A stretch of 15,416 bases of DNA. Source: JBARRO01 sp049644265 (lineage in GTDB: Bacteria; Bacteroidota; Ignavibacteria; UBA10030). The stretch lies in contig JBARRO010000234.1 of assembly GCA_049644265.1 (NCBI GenBank), positions 1 through 15,416 on the forward strand, written 5' to 3'. A model generated the notes under the pieces. That model was given only the letters and a program-made list of their open reading frames with translations, was not told the origin of the DNA and made no database searches. How positions within the stretch are numbered: the first letter of the stretch is position 1; each line of letters starts with the position of its first letter. Position numbers and translations under genes: made by a program. This document shows positions 6,012 to 12,967 of this stretch, piece by piece.

Positions 6012-7516
6012 GAACGGTATGATGCTTCGTTCCAGCGAAGGACATCCTTGAAATCCCGCACGGTCGTCTTTCCGTCGATCACAAGGAGCTCGATGCCTGC
6101 CATCTCCGCATAGTCCTCAAGATACTCTGTTGAGAGTGCCTGGCTGAATACCGTGTGGTGAGCACCGCCGGCGAGAATCCACGCCGCAACGGCAGTTTCA
6201 AAATCCGGTTTCGGAGCCCAGAGGGCGCGCGCAACCGGAAGTTTTGGCAACGGCTGTTTTGGTGCAACCGTGTCTACCTCGTTGACGATCATCCGGAACC
6301 GATTCCCCATGTCGACAACGGTGGCATTGATTGCAGGACCCGGAGGAACGTTAAACACAAGCCGCGGCGGATCCGCCTTTCCTCCGATGGAAAGCGGATG
6401 GATTTCCAGAGACGGCTTCCCCGCTGCCAGAGACTCACAAATCTCCAGCATATGCGCACCGAGCACCACCTTTCCGCGAGGATTGATATGATACGTGTAA
6501 TCTTCCATGAATGACGTCCCGCCTTTCAGATCTGCGGACATCACTTTCATCGCACGGAGCAACGCGGCGGTTTTCCAATCCCCTTCAGCACCGAACCCAT
6601 ATCCCTCCGTCATGAGCCGCTGAACGGACAGACCGGGCAGTTGTTCGAGACCATGGAGATCTTCAAACGTCGTGGTGAATGCCTTGAAGTTTCCTTCCTT
6701 GAGAAATTTCCGAATTCCTGCCTCGATCCGTGCCGCTTCCCTAAGGGCCTGCCTCTTCTCTCCTTTGCTCTGGAGGGATGGAACGAGCTTGTAACGTTCA
6801 TCATATTCACCGAGCAACGCTTCGATTTCTTTTGACGACACATTCTTCATGACAGCCACAAGATCGCCGACGCCGTGACCGTTGACGGAGTAGCCAAATC
6901 GGATTTCGGCTTCCACCTTATCCCCTTCCGTCACCGCCACCTGTCGCATGTTGTCCCCAAACCGGACGATCTTCATTCCCTGTGTATCAGCCCATGCCGC
7001 AGCCGCACGTGACCAGATCCCGATCCTCTTCTGAACCTCTTCCTCCTGCCAGAAACCGACTACAACTTTTCTCGGCTTCTTCATGCGCGCCGTGATGTAT
7101 CCGAACTCCCTGCCGCCGTGAGCAGTCTGGTTTACGTTCATGAACTCCATGTCGATCTCACCCCACGGAATGTCCCTGCCAAACTGCGTGTGCAGGTCAA
7201 GGAGCGGCTTGTTGAGGACCTTCATTCCCCCAATCCACATTTTCGCCGGAGAGAATGTGTGCATCCACGCCACCACTCCGGCACACGATTTCGATGAACT
7301 CGCTTCGAGCAGGGTTGCGGTGATCGCCTCAGGAGTTGTAAGGACCGGTTTGAGGACCAATTTCAAAGGAATATGGGGGGATTTTGATAATCCTTCGACG
7401 ACGATCCTCGAATGTTCTGCGACTTGCCTGAGCGCTTTCGGGCCATACAGCTGTTGGCTCCCGGTGAGAAACCAGAGTTCGTAGCGATTGAAGTCGATTG
7501 TTTGTCTGTTCTTCAT
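6008..7516 (-). CDS. araA: L-arabinose isomerase
   Basis: Function: cytoplasmic, Mn2+-dependent isomerisation of L-arabinose to L-ribulose, the first step of the AraBAD route. Seen: 502 residues against 500 for the E. coli enzyme. It opens with the family signature ELWFLTGSQQLYG (13-25). The four metal/catalytic positions are present: E311 in GFGAEGDWK, E338 in SFMEDYTYH, H355 in LGAHMLEIC and H454 in GGAHHTVFS. Many such isomerases also act on D-galactose to give tagatose, but nothing here shows that this one does. Neighbours: it starts 9 bases after the araD stop and overlaps the downstream HAD gene by 4 bases. Its AGGA ribosome binding site (7521-7524) lies inside a small hairpin described separately, suggesting coupling to araD translation. 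Confidence 0.98.
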   Translation of the reverse strand: MKNRQTIDFNRYELWFLTGSQQLYGPKALRQVAEHSRIVVEGLSKSPHIPLKLVLKPVLTTPEAITATLLEASSSKSCAGVVAWMHTFSPAKMWIGGMKVLNKPLLDLHTQFGRDIPWGEIDMEFMNVNQTAHGGREFGYITARMKKPRKVVVGFWQEEEVQKRIGIWSRAAAAWADTQGMKIVRFGDNMRQVAVTEGDKVEAEIRFGYSVNGHGVGDLVAVMKNVSSKEIEALLGEYDERYKLVPSLQSKGEKRQALREAARIEAGIRKFLKEGNFKAFTTTFEDLHGLEQLPGLSVQRLMTEGYGFGAEGDWKTAALLRAMKVMSADLKGGTSFMEDYTYHINPRGKVVLGAHMLEICESLAAGKPSLEIHPLSIGGKADPPRLVFNVPPGPAINATVVDMGNRFRMIVNEVDTVAPKQPLPKLPVARALWAPKPDFETAVAAWILAGGAHHTVFSQALSTEYLEDYAEMAGIELLVIDGKTTVRDFKDVLRWNEASYRS

Positions 7517-7519
7517 AGG

Positions 7520-7532
7520 GTCCTGTCAGGAC
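7520..7532 (-). promoter_or_regulatory. hairpin sequestering the araA ribosome binding site at the araD stop codon
   Basis: Reading the minus strand, GTCCT (7532-7528) and AGGAC (7524-7520) pair around a GAC loop. The araD stop TGA occupies 7528-7526, spanning the stem-loop junction, and the AGGA that should serve araA (ATG at 7516-7514) is the 3' arm. A ribosome finishing araD would melt the stem and expose the site. The sequence is a perfect odd palindrome. The coupling role is an inference. Confidence 0.5.
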
Positions 7533-8236
7533 TTTTTCTTTTTGTCCTTGGGCTGTCCGTAATACGCCTTCGGACCATGTTTTCGTTGGTAATGCTTCTC
7601 TACAATATAGTTGGGGAGGGGGGAAAGCCAGGGATTGAGCGCGAGTGAGCGAAGCGCCATAGAAGCGACCCGTTCGAGAACTACGCTGTTGTGTACCGCG
7701 TCGAGCGGGTCAACTCCCCATGCGAACGGCGCATGTCCGGTGACCAGGACTCCGGGGATCGCCAGCGGGTCCAGGTCTTTGAACCGCTCGAGGATCACTT
7801 TCGCTGTGTTGAGTTCATATTGTCCTTCGACTTCATCCTTTGACAGAAGTCGGGTCACCGGAACGCCTCCGTGAAACACGTCGGCGTGAGTCGTGCCAAA
7901 ACACGGAAGTTCCTTCCCGGCCTGGGCAAAACTCGTCGCGCACTCGCTGTGACAGTGCGCGATACCACCGATCGACTCGAAGGACTTGTACAATTCGACG
8001 TGGGTCGGCGTATCGGACGAGGGTCGTCGTTTTCCCTCAACGACGTCTCCCGCGAGATCCACGACCACCATATCCTTGACCGTCATCTTCCTGTATTCAA
8101 CTCCGCTCGGTTTGATCACTATCAATCCTTCGCTTCTCGCAATCCCGCTCACATTTCCCCATGTCATCGTCACCAGTCCGTTCTTCACAAGTTCCAGGTT
8201 AGCTTCGAGCACTGTCCTTTTCAATTTCTCGAGCAT
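7526..8236 (-). CDS. araD: L-ribulose-5-phosphate 4-epimerase
   Basis: Function: zinc-dependent retro-aldol epimerisation of L-ribulose 5-phosphate to D-xylulose 5-phosphate, joining arabinose to the pentose phosphate pathway. Seen: 236 residues, close to the E. coli length of 231. Family elements are GNVSG (phosphate binding, 27-31), SSDTPTH with D75, zinc ligands H94 and H96 in GGIAHCHS, GTTHAD with D119, the third zinc ligand H168 in VTGHAPF, and the C-terminal Tyr in KAYYGQ (225-226). The tail DKKKKS is strongly basic. Neighbours: its ATG shares one base with the araB stop (TAATG), and a strong GGAGG lies at 8245-8249 inside the end of araB. araA follows after 9 bases. Nothing is missing; the homologous fuculose aldolases are excluded by the AraD-type histidine motifs and the operon context. 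Confidence 0.96.
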   Translation of the reverse strand: MLEKLKRTVLEANLELVKNGLVTMTWGNVSGIARSEGLIVIKPSGVEYRKMTVKDMVVVDLAGDVVEGKRRPSSDTPTHVELYKSFESIGGIAHCHSECATSFAQAGKELPCFGTTHADVFHGGVPVTRLLSKDEVEGQYELNTAKVILERFKDLDPLAIPGVLVTGHAPFAWGVDPLDAVHNSVVLERVASMALRSLALNPWLSPLPNYIVEKHYQRKHGPKAYYGQPKDKKKKS

Positions 8237-9951
8237 TACTTTTTCCTCCGAGCTTCATCGCGGATCGTCAGGAGTTCCTTCATCACCCGATGCATTCCAC
8301 CCGACCATTCTTTGGTCCCGAATGCATCATAAAGCCGTCTGTACAGTCCGTAGAGTTTCTTGTAGGTCGCGTGGTTTCGGGCATCCGGATGATACTCCTT
8401 GCCGGTGCCTGTCATGACCTTCATCGCGGCTTCGATTGAATCGTACCCACCCGCGCCTTTCCCCGCAGCAACCGCACCAAACATCGAAGCACCCAGAGCA
8501 GGAGTCTGGTCGCTGCGCGAGACTTTCATCGGCCGGCCCGTGATGTCGGCATAGATTTGCATGAGCATGGGACTCTTCGACGCGAGCCCTCCGCAGTTCA
8601 CAACCTGTTCGATGGTCACCCCGTAGTCTTCGATACGGTCGATGATTGCGAGAGCTCCAAAGGCAGTCGCCTCGACCAGGGCGCGGTAGATTTCCGGCGG
8701 AGTCGTTTGCAGTGTCTGTCCTACCAGAAGTCCGCTCAGCCGCACGTCGACCAAAATTGTCCGATTGCCATTGTTCCAATCGAGTGCGAGCAACCCGCTT
8801 TCACCGGGGACGAGTTTCGAGGCAGCCGCTTCGAGATTTCTGAACTTCTCTTCCGTGGTTTTCCCGAACGAATCAGGCGTCAGCGTGTTCACGAACCACT
8901 GAAAGATATCACCGACGGCTGATTGTCCTGCCTCGATTCCGTAATAGCCCTGCATTACCGAGCCGTCGACGATCCCGCAAACGCCGGGAATGTCCTCCAG
9001 CGGACGGTTGTTGGGCCAAATCATGATATCGCACGTACTGGTGCCGAGAATCTTCACAAGTGTGCCTTTGGAAATTCCCGCCCCGACAGCCCCCATGTGA
9101 GCGTCAAATGCCCCGACGGAAATTGACACGTTTTCGGAAAGACCGAGCTTCTTCGCCCAGGCCGTCGACAGATGACCAGCACGCTCACCCGCGGTGTAGG
9201 CGTTTTCATACAGGCGGGACCGAAGAGAGCCGAGACCCGGCGACAAGGCTTCGAGGAACTCCACGTCGGGAAGTCCACCCCAGGATTTGCTGAACATGGC
9301 TTTATGGCCGGCTGCACAAACGCCACGCTTGATCATTCCTAGAGAGAGTTCTCCTGTCAGAACAGCGGTGATCCAATCACAAATCTCGACAAAGCTGTCT
9401 GTTGCCTGAAAAACGTCGGGCGACGTATTCTTGCAGTGAAGGATTTTGCTCCAAAACCATTCGGATGAATACACTCCTCCAATTTTGGCCAGATATTGGG
9501 GGCGAATCCTTGCGGCAGTTTCGGTGATCTGTGCAGCCTCGGCATAGCCAGAATGGTCCTTCCAGAGCCAAACCATGGCTGCAGGGTTATTCTTGAACTT
9601 AGGGTTTGAGCAAACAGGCTGGCCGTCTGAGTCAACTGGCATCGGACTGCTGCCCGTGGTGTCAACCCCGATCCCGACGACATTGGATGAATTGAAATTT
9701 TTGTCGACTGATCTTGCCTTCTCGAGAGTCTCTCGGATGGAGACTTCGATTCCCAGAAGATAATCGGCCGGATTTTGTCGGGCGAGGTGAGGGTCGGCTG
9801 AATCCTCGATCACTCCTTCCTTACCTGAGGGATAAGGAAAGACGTAACTTGAGATCTCTTCTCCGTTCGTAACATCGACAAGGAGGGATCGACAAGAGTT
9901 GGTCCCGAAATCCAAACCCAGCACAAACTTGTGCGGCGTCCGTTCCATCAT
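8236..9951 (-). CDS. araB: ribulokinase, FGGY family
   Basis: Function: ATP-dependent phosphorylation of L-ribulose to L-ribulose 5-phosphate. Seen: 571 residues from the ATG at 9951. AraB signatures are LGLDFGTNSCR (11-21), GVDTTGSSP (95-103), VWLWKDHSG (127-135), GGVYSSEWFWSK (158-169), SVGAFDAHMGAVGAG with catalytic D283, GTSTCDI for ATP binding (303-309) and YYGIEAGQSAVGDIF (336-350). Start choice: the frame stays open to an ATG at 9987 (12 more residues, MPDPGG...). However, the ATG at 9951 forms an ATGATG junction with the stop of the preceding transporter gene, and the extra residues do not look like the family N-terminus. No good Shine-Dalgarno site precedes it, consistent with reinitiation after the transporter. 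A second methionine codon at 9948 is equally possible. Confidence 0.97.
   Translation of the reverse strand: MMERTPHKFVLGLDFGTNSCRSLLVDVTNGEEISSYVFPYPSGKEGVIEDSADPHLARQNPADYLLGIEVSIRETLEKARSVDKNFNSSNVVGIGVDTTGSSPMPVDSDGQPVCSNPKFKNNPAAMVWLWKDHSGYAEAAQITETAARIRPQYLAKIGGVYSSEWFWSKILHCKNTSPDVFQATDSFVEICDWITAVLTGELSLGMIKRGVCAAGHKAMFSKSWGGLPDVEFLEALSPGLGSLRSRLYENAYTAGERAGHLSTAWAKKLGLSENVSISVGAFDAHMGAVGAGISKGTLVKILGTSTCDIMIWPNNRPLEDIPGVCGIVDGSVMQGYYGIEAGQSAVGDIFQWFVNTLTPDSFGKTTEEKFRNLEAAASKLVPGESGLLALDWNNGNRTILVDVRLSGLLVGQTLQTTPPEIYRALVEATAFGALAIIDRIEDYGVTIEQVVNCGGLASKSPMLMQIYADITGRPMKVSRSDQTPALGASMFGAVAAGKGAGGYDSIEAAMKVMTGTGKEYHPDARNHATYKKLYGLYRRLYDAFGTKEWSGGMHRVMKELLTIRDEARRKK
8245..8249 (-). promoter_or_regulatory. 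strong araD ribosome binding site inside the araB end
   Basis: On the minus strand GGAGG is followed by AAAAAGTA and then the araD ATG, a normal spacing of 8. It overlaps the last codons of araB and fixes the araD start at 8236. Confidence 0.75.
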
Positions 9952-11702
9952 CCCACAAAATAGAGATACGCCGCCAGGATCAGGCAAAGAACCAGCACGG
10001 ACGCGATCACATCACGCGCATCCCAGCTTGCCCGCGAGGTCTTCTTATGCTCTTCCGTGACGGTTCCGTAAGTCAGCCCGCTGAGCCTCTCGAGCGGTGG
10101 GGCCTCTGTCAGATAACTGACGACGACCATGACGGTCGCAGAGACAAGGAAGATCAGGAGACTATAGTATTGGAAGAAGATATTGTTCATCACCCAAAGG
10201 AAGGTTCCTTCGGAGTAATGGAATCCCTCTCCCAATTTTACCGGTGTGTCGATGACAAGTCGGACAATGCCCAGAGTAAATCCTGTAATCAACGCCGCCA
10301 TGCATCCCTTGGCATTAAGCCGTTTCCAGAACACGCCAAAAAAGAACACGACAAAGATCGGAGGGGCAAGATACGCCTGCATTCCTTGAAGATAATCGTA
10401 AAGACCCTTTCCTCCCTTGATAACGGGAATCCACAAAATTCCGATAAGCACCATGACACCCGTTGCCACACGACCGACCCAGACGAGCCGCTCCTGCGAC
10501 GTCTGTGGTCGAAGGCGTGCGTAGAAATCAATGGTAAAAAGCGTCGCACAGGCATTGAACGCACCCGCAAGCGAACTCATGAGCGCGGCAAGCAAGCCCG
10601 CGACAACAATGCCGCGAACTCCAATCGGAAGAACGTAGGCCACCATCAGGGGGAACGCTTTTTGAGCCTGATCGCGAATGACATGGCCGTTGGCATCGAT
10701 CAACGTCTGTTGCAGCGCCGGAATTTTTCCGGACACGGCGAGGGCATAGCAGATGATCCCGGGAATAATGAAAATGAAGACCGGAGTGAGTTTGAAAAAA
10801 GCTGCAGCAATGGAGCCACGCCGTGCTTCGGTTTCATTCGAAGCGATCAACGTTCGCTGGACAATGTATTGATCTGTGCACCAGTACCAGAGTCCGATAA
10901 TGGGTGCACAGAAGAGCATTCCGACCCACGGATAGTTGTCGTTGAAGTACCATGCCATGGATGTCGAGGTCCGAATCGGAGCCCAGGTTCCCTCGAAGCC
11001 GACCGGCACGAGTGGTTTCCACAAGTTGAACATTTCGGAAGGGACGATCGCACGCAGCTCGGACCATCCGCCAAGAGCATTCAGACCAAACACCGTGACG
11101 AGGGCCGAGCCGACGATCAGGATCAACGTCTGGATTGCCTCGGTGTATGCCACAGCGCTCATCCCTCCGATAATCGTATACAATCCCGTTATGACCACCA
11201 CGAGGAGTGAGCCTATCCAGAAGCTGTCCATCCCCATGAAATTCATTTCCGGAAGGAGGACGGAGAAAACCACGCCTCCTGCAAAAATCCCAACCGCGAT
11301 TTTCGTGAGGACATAAGCGACAAGGGAGATGACAGAGAGGAATGTGCGGGAAGCGGGAGAAAAACGACGCTCAAGAAACTCGGGCATGGTAAACACCTTC
11401 GAACGAATATAAAACGGGACCATGACCCAGCCAAGCACGAGCAAGCACCATGCATGGAGCTCATAGTGTGCAAGGGCGACTCCGTCGGTCGTTCCCGAAG
11501 CAGCGAGGCCGACGAGGTGTTCAGAGCCGATGTTCGAGGCAAAAATGGAAGCTCCGACAATGAACCAGCCCATTTCTCTACCCGCGAGAAAATAGGAATC
11601 CGAAGTTTTCTTTTGTTTCCTGGACGACCACCACACAATCCCGAGGATTAACCCGAAATATCCCGCAATCACGACCCAGTCGAGAGATTGAAGAACGCTC
11701 AC
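9948..11702 (-). CDS. sodium/sugar symporter, SSS family, SGLT-like
   Basis: Function: inner-membrane sodium-coupled uptake of a monosaccharide. Seen: 584 mostly hydrophobic residues, enough for about 14 membrane segments, the last ending at the C-terminus (IASVLVLCLILAAYLYFV). The protein resembles the animal/Vibrio SGLT branch. It has ASNIGSEHLVG (55-65) with H62 where SGLT1 has a substrate-contacting histidine, E81 in YELHAW, WYWCTDQYIVQRTL (272-285), the Na2-site serine pair S376-S377 in ALMSSLAGAF, DYLQGMQAY (436-444, Q439) and FWKRLNAKG (458-466). Start: GTG at 11702, decided by a strong AAAGGAGG at 11711-11718 with an 8-base gap. Neighbours: the gene lies 14 bases after the mutarotase gene and overlaps araB by 4 bases. 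Context points to L-arabinose or galactose as substrate; the sequence alone cannot choose. Confidence 0.93.
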   Translation of the reverse strand: MSVLQSLDWVVIAGYFGLILGIVWWSSRKQKKTSDSYFLAGREMGWFIVGASIFASNIGSEHLVGLAASGTTDGVALAHYELHAWCLLVLGWVMVPFYIRSKVFTMPEFLERRFSPASRTFLSVISLVAYVLTKIAVGIFAGGVVFSVLLPEMNFMGMDSFWIGSLLVVVITGLYTIIGGMSAVAYTEAIQTLILIVGSALVTVFGLNALGGWSELRAIVPSEMFNLWKPLVPVGFEGTWAPIRTSTSMAWYFNDNYPWVGMLFCAPIIGLWYWCTDQYIVQRTLIASNETEARRGSIAAAFFKLTPVFIFIIPGIICYALAVSGKIPALQQTLIDANGHVIRDQAQKAFPLMVAYVLPIGVRGIVVAGLLAALMSSLAGAFNACATLFTIDFYARLRPQTSQERLVWVGRVATGVMVLIGILWIPVIKGGKGLYDYLQGMQAYLAPPIFVVFFFGVFWKRLNAKGCMAALITGFTLGIVRLVIDTPVKLGEGFHYSEGTFLWVMNNIFFQYYSLLIFLVSATVMVVVSYLTEAPPLERLSGLTYGTVTEEHKKTSRASWDARDVIASVLVLCLILAAYLYFVG

Positions 11703-11710
11703 GTGTGATT

Positions 11711-11718
11711 CCTCCTTT
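11711..11718 (-). promoter_or_regulatory. ribosome binding site fixing the GTG start of the symporter
   Basis: AAAGGAGG on the minus strand overlaps the TAA stop of the mutarotase gene (11719-11717) and lies 8 bases before the GTG at 11702. It is the strongest Shine-Dalgarno site in the window and supports coupled translation of the two genes. Confidence 0.8.
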
Positions 11719-12856
11719 ATTTGGTTGAGAACGCGTAAACGGTGGTTTGCCGGTATTCCTCGCCAGGCTTCAAAACAACGGAAGGAAATTGCGGCTTATT
11801 CGGCGAGTCCGGATAGCACTGGGTTTCGAGGCAAAGGCCGGTCCGGTGTTGATATGCCGTACCGTGCTTTCCTATCGTCGTTCCGTCGAGGAAGTTCCCG
11901 GAATAGAACTGGAGGCCTGGCTGGTCCGTGGAAACGGCCATGAGGCGGCCGCTTGTCGGTTCATAGAGCTCGGCGACTTTGCGCACTTTGTGATTGTAGT
12001 TCCGCAGAACCCAGTTGTGGTCATATCCTTTGCCAAAGCTGAGCTGCTCGTATTTGTCGTTGATTCTTGATCCGACCGGCGTGGGGTTGCGGAAATCCAT
12101 CGGCGTCTTGTCAACGCTGGTATATCCCCCCGTTGTGATGAGTCCTTTGTCGACCGGAGTGACCGAGTCTGCCTCGATCGTCAGAACATGGTCAAGAATT
12201 GTGTTTCCAAAATTGCCGGAAAGGTTGAAATACGAATGATGCGTCGGGTTAAGGATTGTCGTTTTGTCTGTGGTGCCGCGGTAGTCAATCCGCAGTTCGT
12301 TCTTTTCGGTGAGCGTATAGGTGACTGAAAGAGTCACTGTTCCGGGATAACCCTCTTCTCCGTCGGGACTCTTGTACGTGAATTCAATCGATGGTTCCGG
12401 CCCTTTCGATACGATCTTCGAATCCCAAAGGACTTTGTTGAATCCCAGCTTGCCTCCGTGCAGGTGATTCTCTCCGTCGTTCACCGTTAGCTGGTAGCTC
12501 TTGCCATCAAGCTTGAACCGACCCTTCCCGATGCGGTTTCCGTAGCGACCCACGATTGCACCAAAATACGATTTGTCTGCGACATAGCCGCTGAGGGAGT
12601 CGTAGCCGAGAACAACGTCTGCGAATGTTCCTTTGCGATCGGGAACGACGAGCGACGTGACGGCAGCGCCGAATTCGATAAGCGAGACTTCGCATCCGGC
12701 GGTATTCTTAAGGACATATCTGTGAACTTCTCTGCCGTCCGACAGTTTTCCAAATACAGAGGTTTCGATCACTGGGGCCCCTTTTTTCATTTCACTACAG
12801 GAAGTGAAACAGCAGGAAAGAACAATGGGGATGAAGAGTAACAACGGTTTCTTCAT
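11717..12856 (-). CDS. galM: aldose 1-epimerase (mutarotase), lipoprotein
   Basis: Function: interconverts alpha and beta anomers of aldoses such as galactose, glucose or arabinose. Seen: 379 residues with a lipoprotein leader (MKK, hydrophobic 4-14). The likely lipidated residue is C20 in FTSCS, although C15 is possible. The catalytic pair is present: H207 in NPTHHSYFNL and E345 in LCLETQCYPDSPN. The substrate-binding NHLHGG is at 130-135. The leader places the enzyme in the periplasm, where it would feed one anomer to the symporter encoded next (14 bases downstream). AAAGGA lies 8 bases before the ATG. Many Bacteroidota mutarotases carry such leaders, so this is typical of that lineage rather than unique. 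The preceding gap holds a large hairpin and no convincing promoter, so the gene may be reached by read-through from the kinase gene. Confidence 0.93.
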   Translation of the reverse strand: MKKPLLLFIPIVLSCCFTSCSEMKKGAPVIETSVFGKLSDGREVHRYVLKNTAGCEVSLIEFGAAVTSLVVPDRKGTFADVVLGYDSLSGYVADKSYFGAIVGRYGNRIGKGRFKLDGKSYQLTVNDGENHLHGGKLGFNKVLWDSKIVSKGPEPSIEFTYKSPDGEEGYPGTVTLSVTYTLTEKNELRIDYRGTTDKTTILNPTHHSYFNLSGNFGNTILDHVLTIEADSVTPVDKGLITTGGYTSVDKTPMDFRNPTPVGSRINDKYEQLSFGKGYDHNWVLRNYNHKVRKVAELYEPTSGRLMAVSTDQPGLQFYSGNFLDGTTIGKHGTAYQHRTGLCLETQCYPDSPNKPQFPSVVLKPGEEYRQTTVYAFSTK

Positions 12857-12889
12857 GTGAGTATCCTTTCATAGCATCAGCGCGTCGAG

Positions 12890-12936
12890 GCTCCCGGAAC
12901 CTCAGTGAGAAACTCCCGGAATCTCTCAGAACTCCC
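12890..12936 (-). repeat. three short direct repeats around GGGAG(T/C) in the mutarotase leader
   Basis: On the minus strand GGGAGT, GGGAGT and GGGAGC begin at 12936, 12917 and 12895. They are spaced 19 and 22 bases and are separated by similar CTGAG/CTCA and TTCC text. Two copies fall in the loop and arm of the long stem-loop, so alternative pairings with ACTCCC are possible. I do not recognise a known riboswitch. Confidence 0.5.
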
Positions 12937-12962
12937 TGGTAAGATTCCGGGAGTTTTTCTCA
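12906..12962. terminator. long stem-loop between kinase and mutarotase genes (terminator or attenuator)
   Basis: TGAGAAACTCCCGGAATC at 12906-12923 pairs with 12943-12962, an exact inverse except for two extra T. The result is an 18-bp stem with a 2-base bulge and a 19-base loop. The plus strand has a T-run (TTTTT) at the distal arm. In the gene direction the arm is followed only by TTTCTCACTGAGG, a poor U-tract. It could be a bidirectional terminator, an attenuator that lowers entry into the arabinose operon, or an mRNA-stabilising element. Confidence 0.6.
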
Positions 12963-12967
12963 GAATT

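Noticed and set aside
9952..9987. Upstream ATG at 9987 as the araB start
   Set aside because: It adds 12 residues unlike the family N-terminus and lies deep in the symporter gene. The ATG at 9951 forms a typical stop/start overlap.
10047..11210. 387-codon open frame on the plus strand
   Set aside because: Antisense to the symporter. The translation is unusually charged and rich in Asp, Arg and His, as expected for the complement of hydrophobic codons, with no domain pattern.
12857..12890. Extended -10 (TGCTATGAA) as a promoter for the mutarotase gene
   Set aside because: There is no matching -35, and the transcript would begin within or just before the ribosome binding site.
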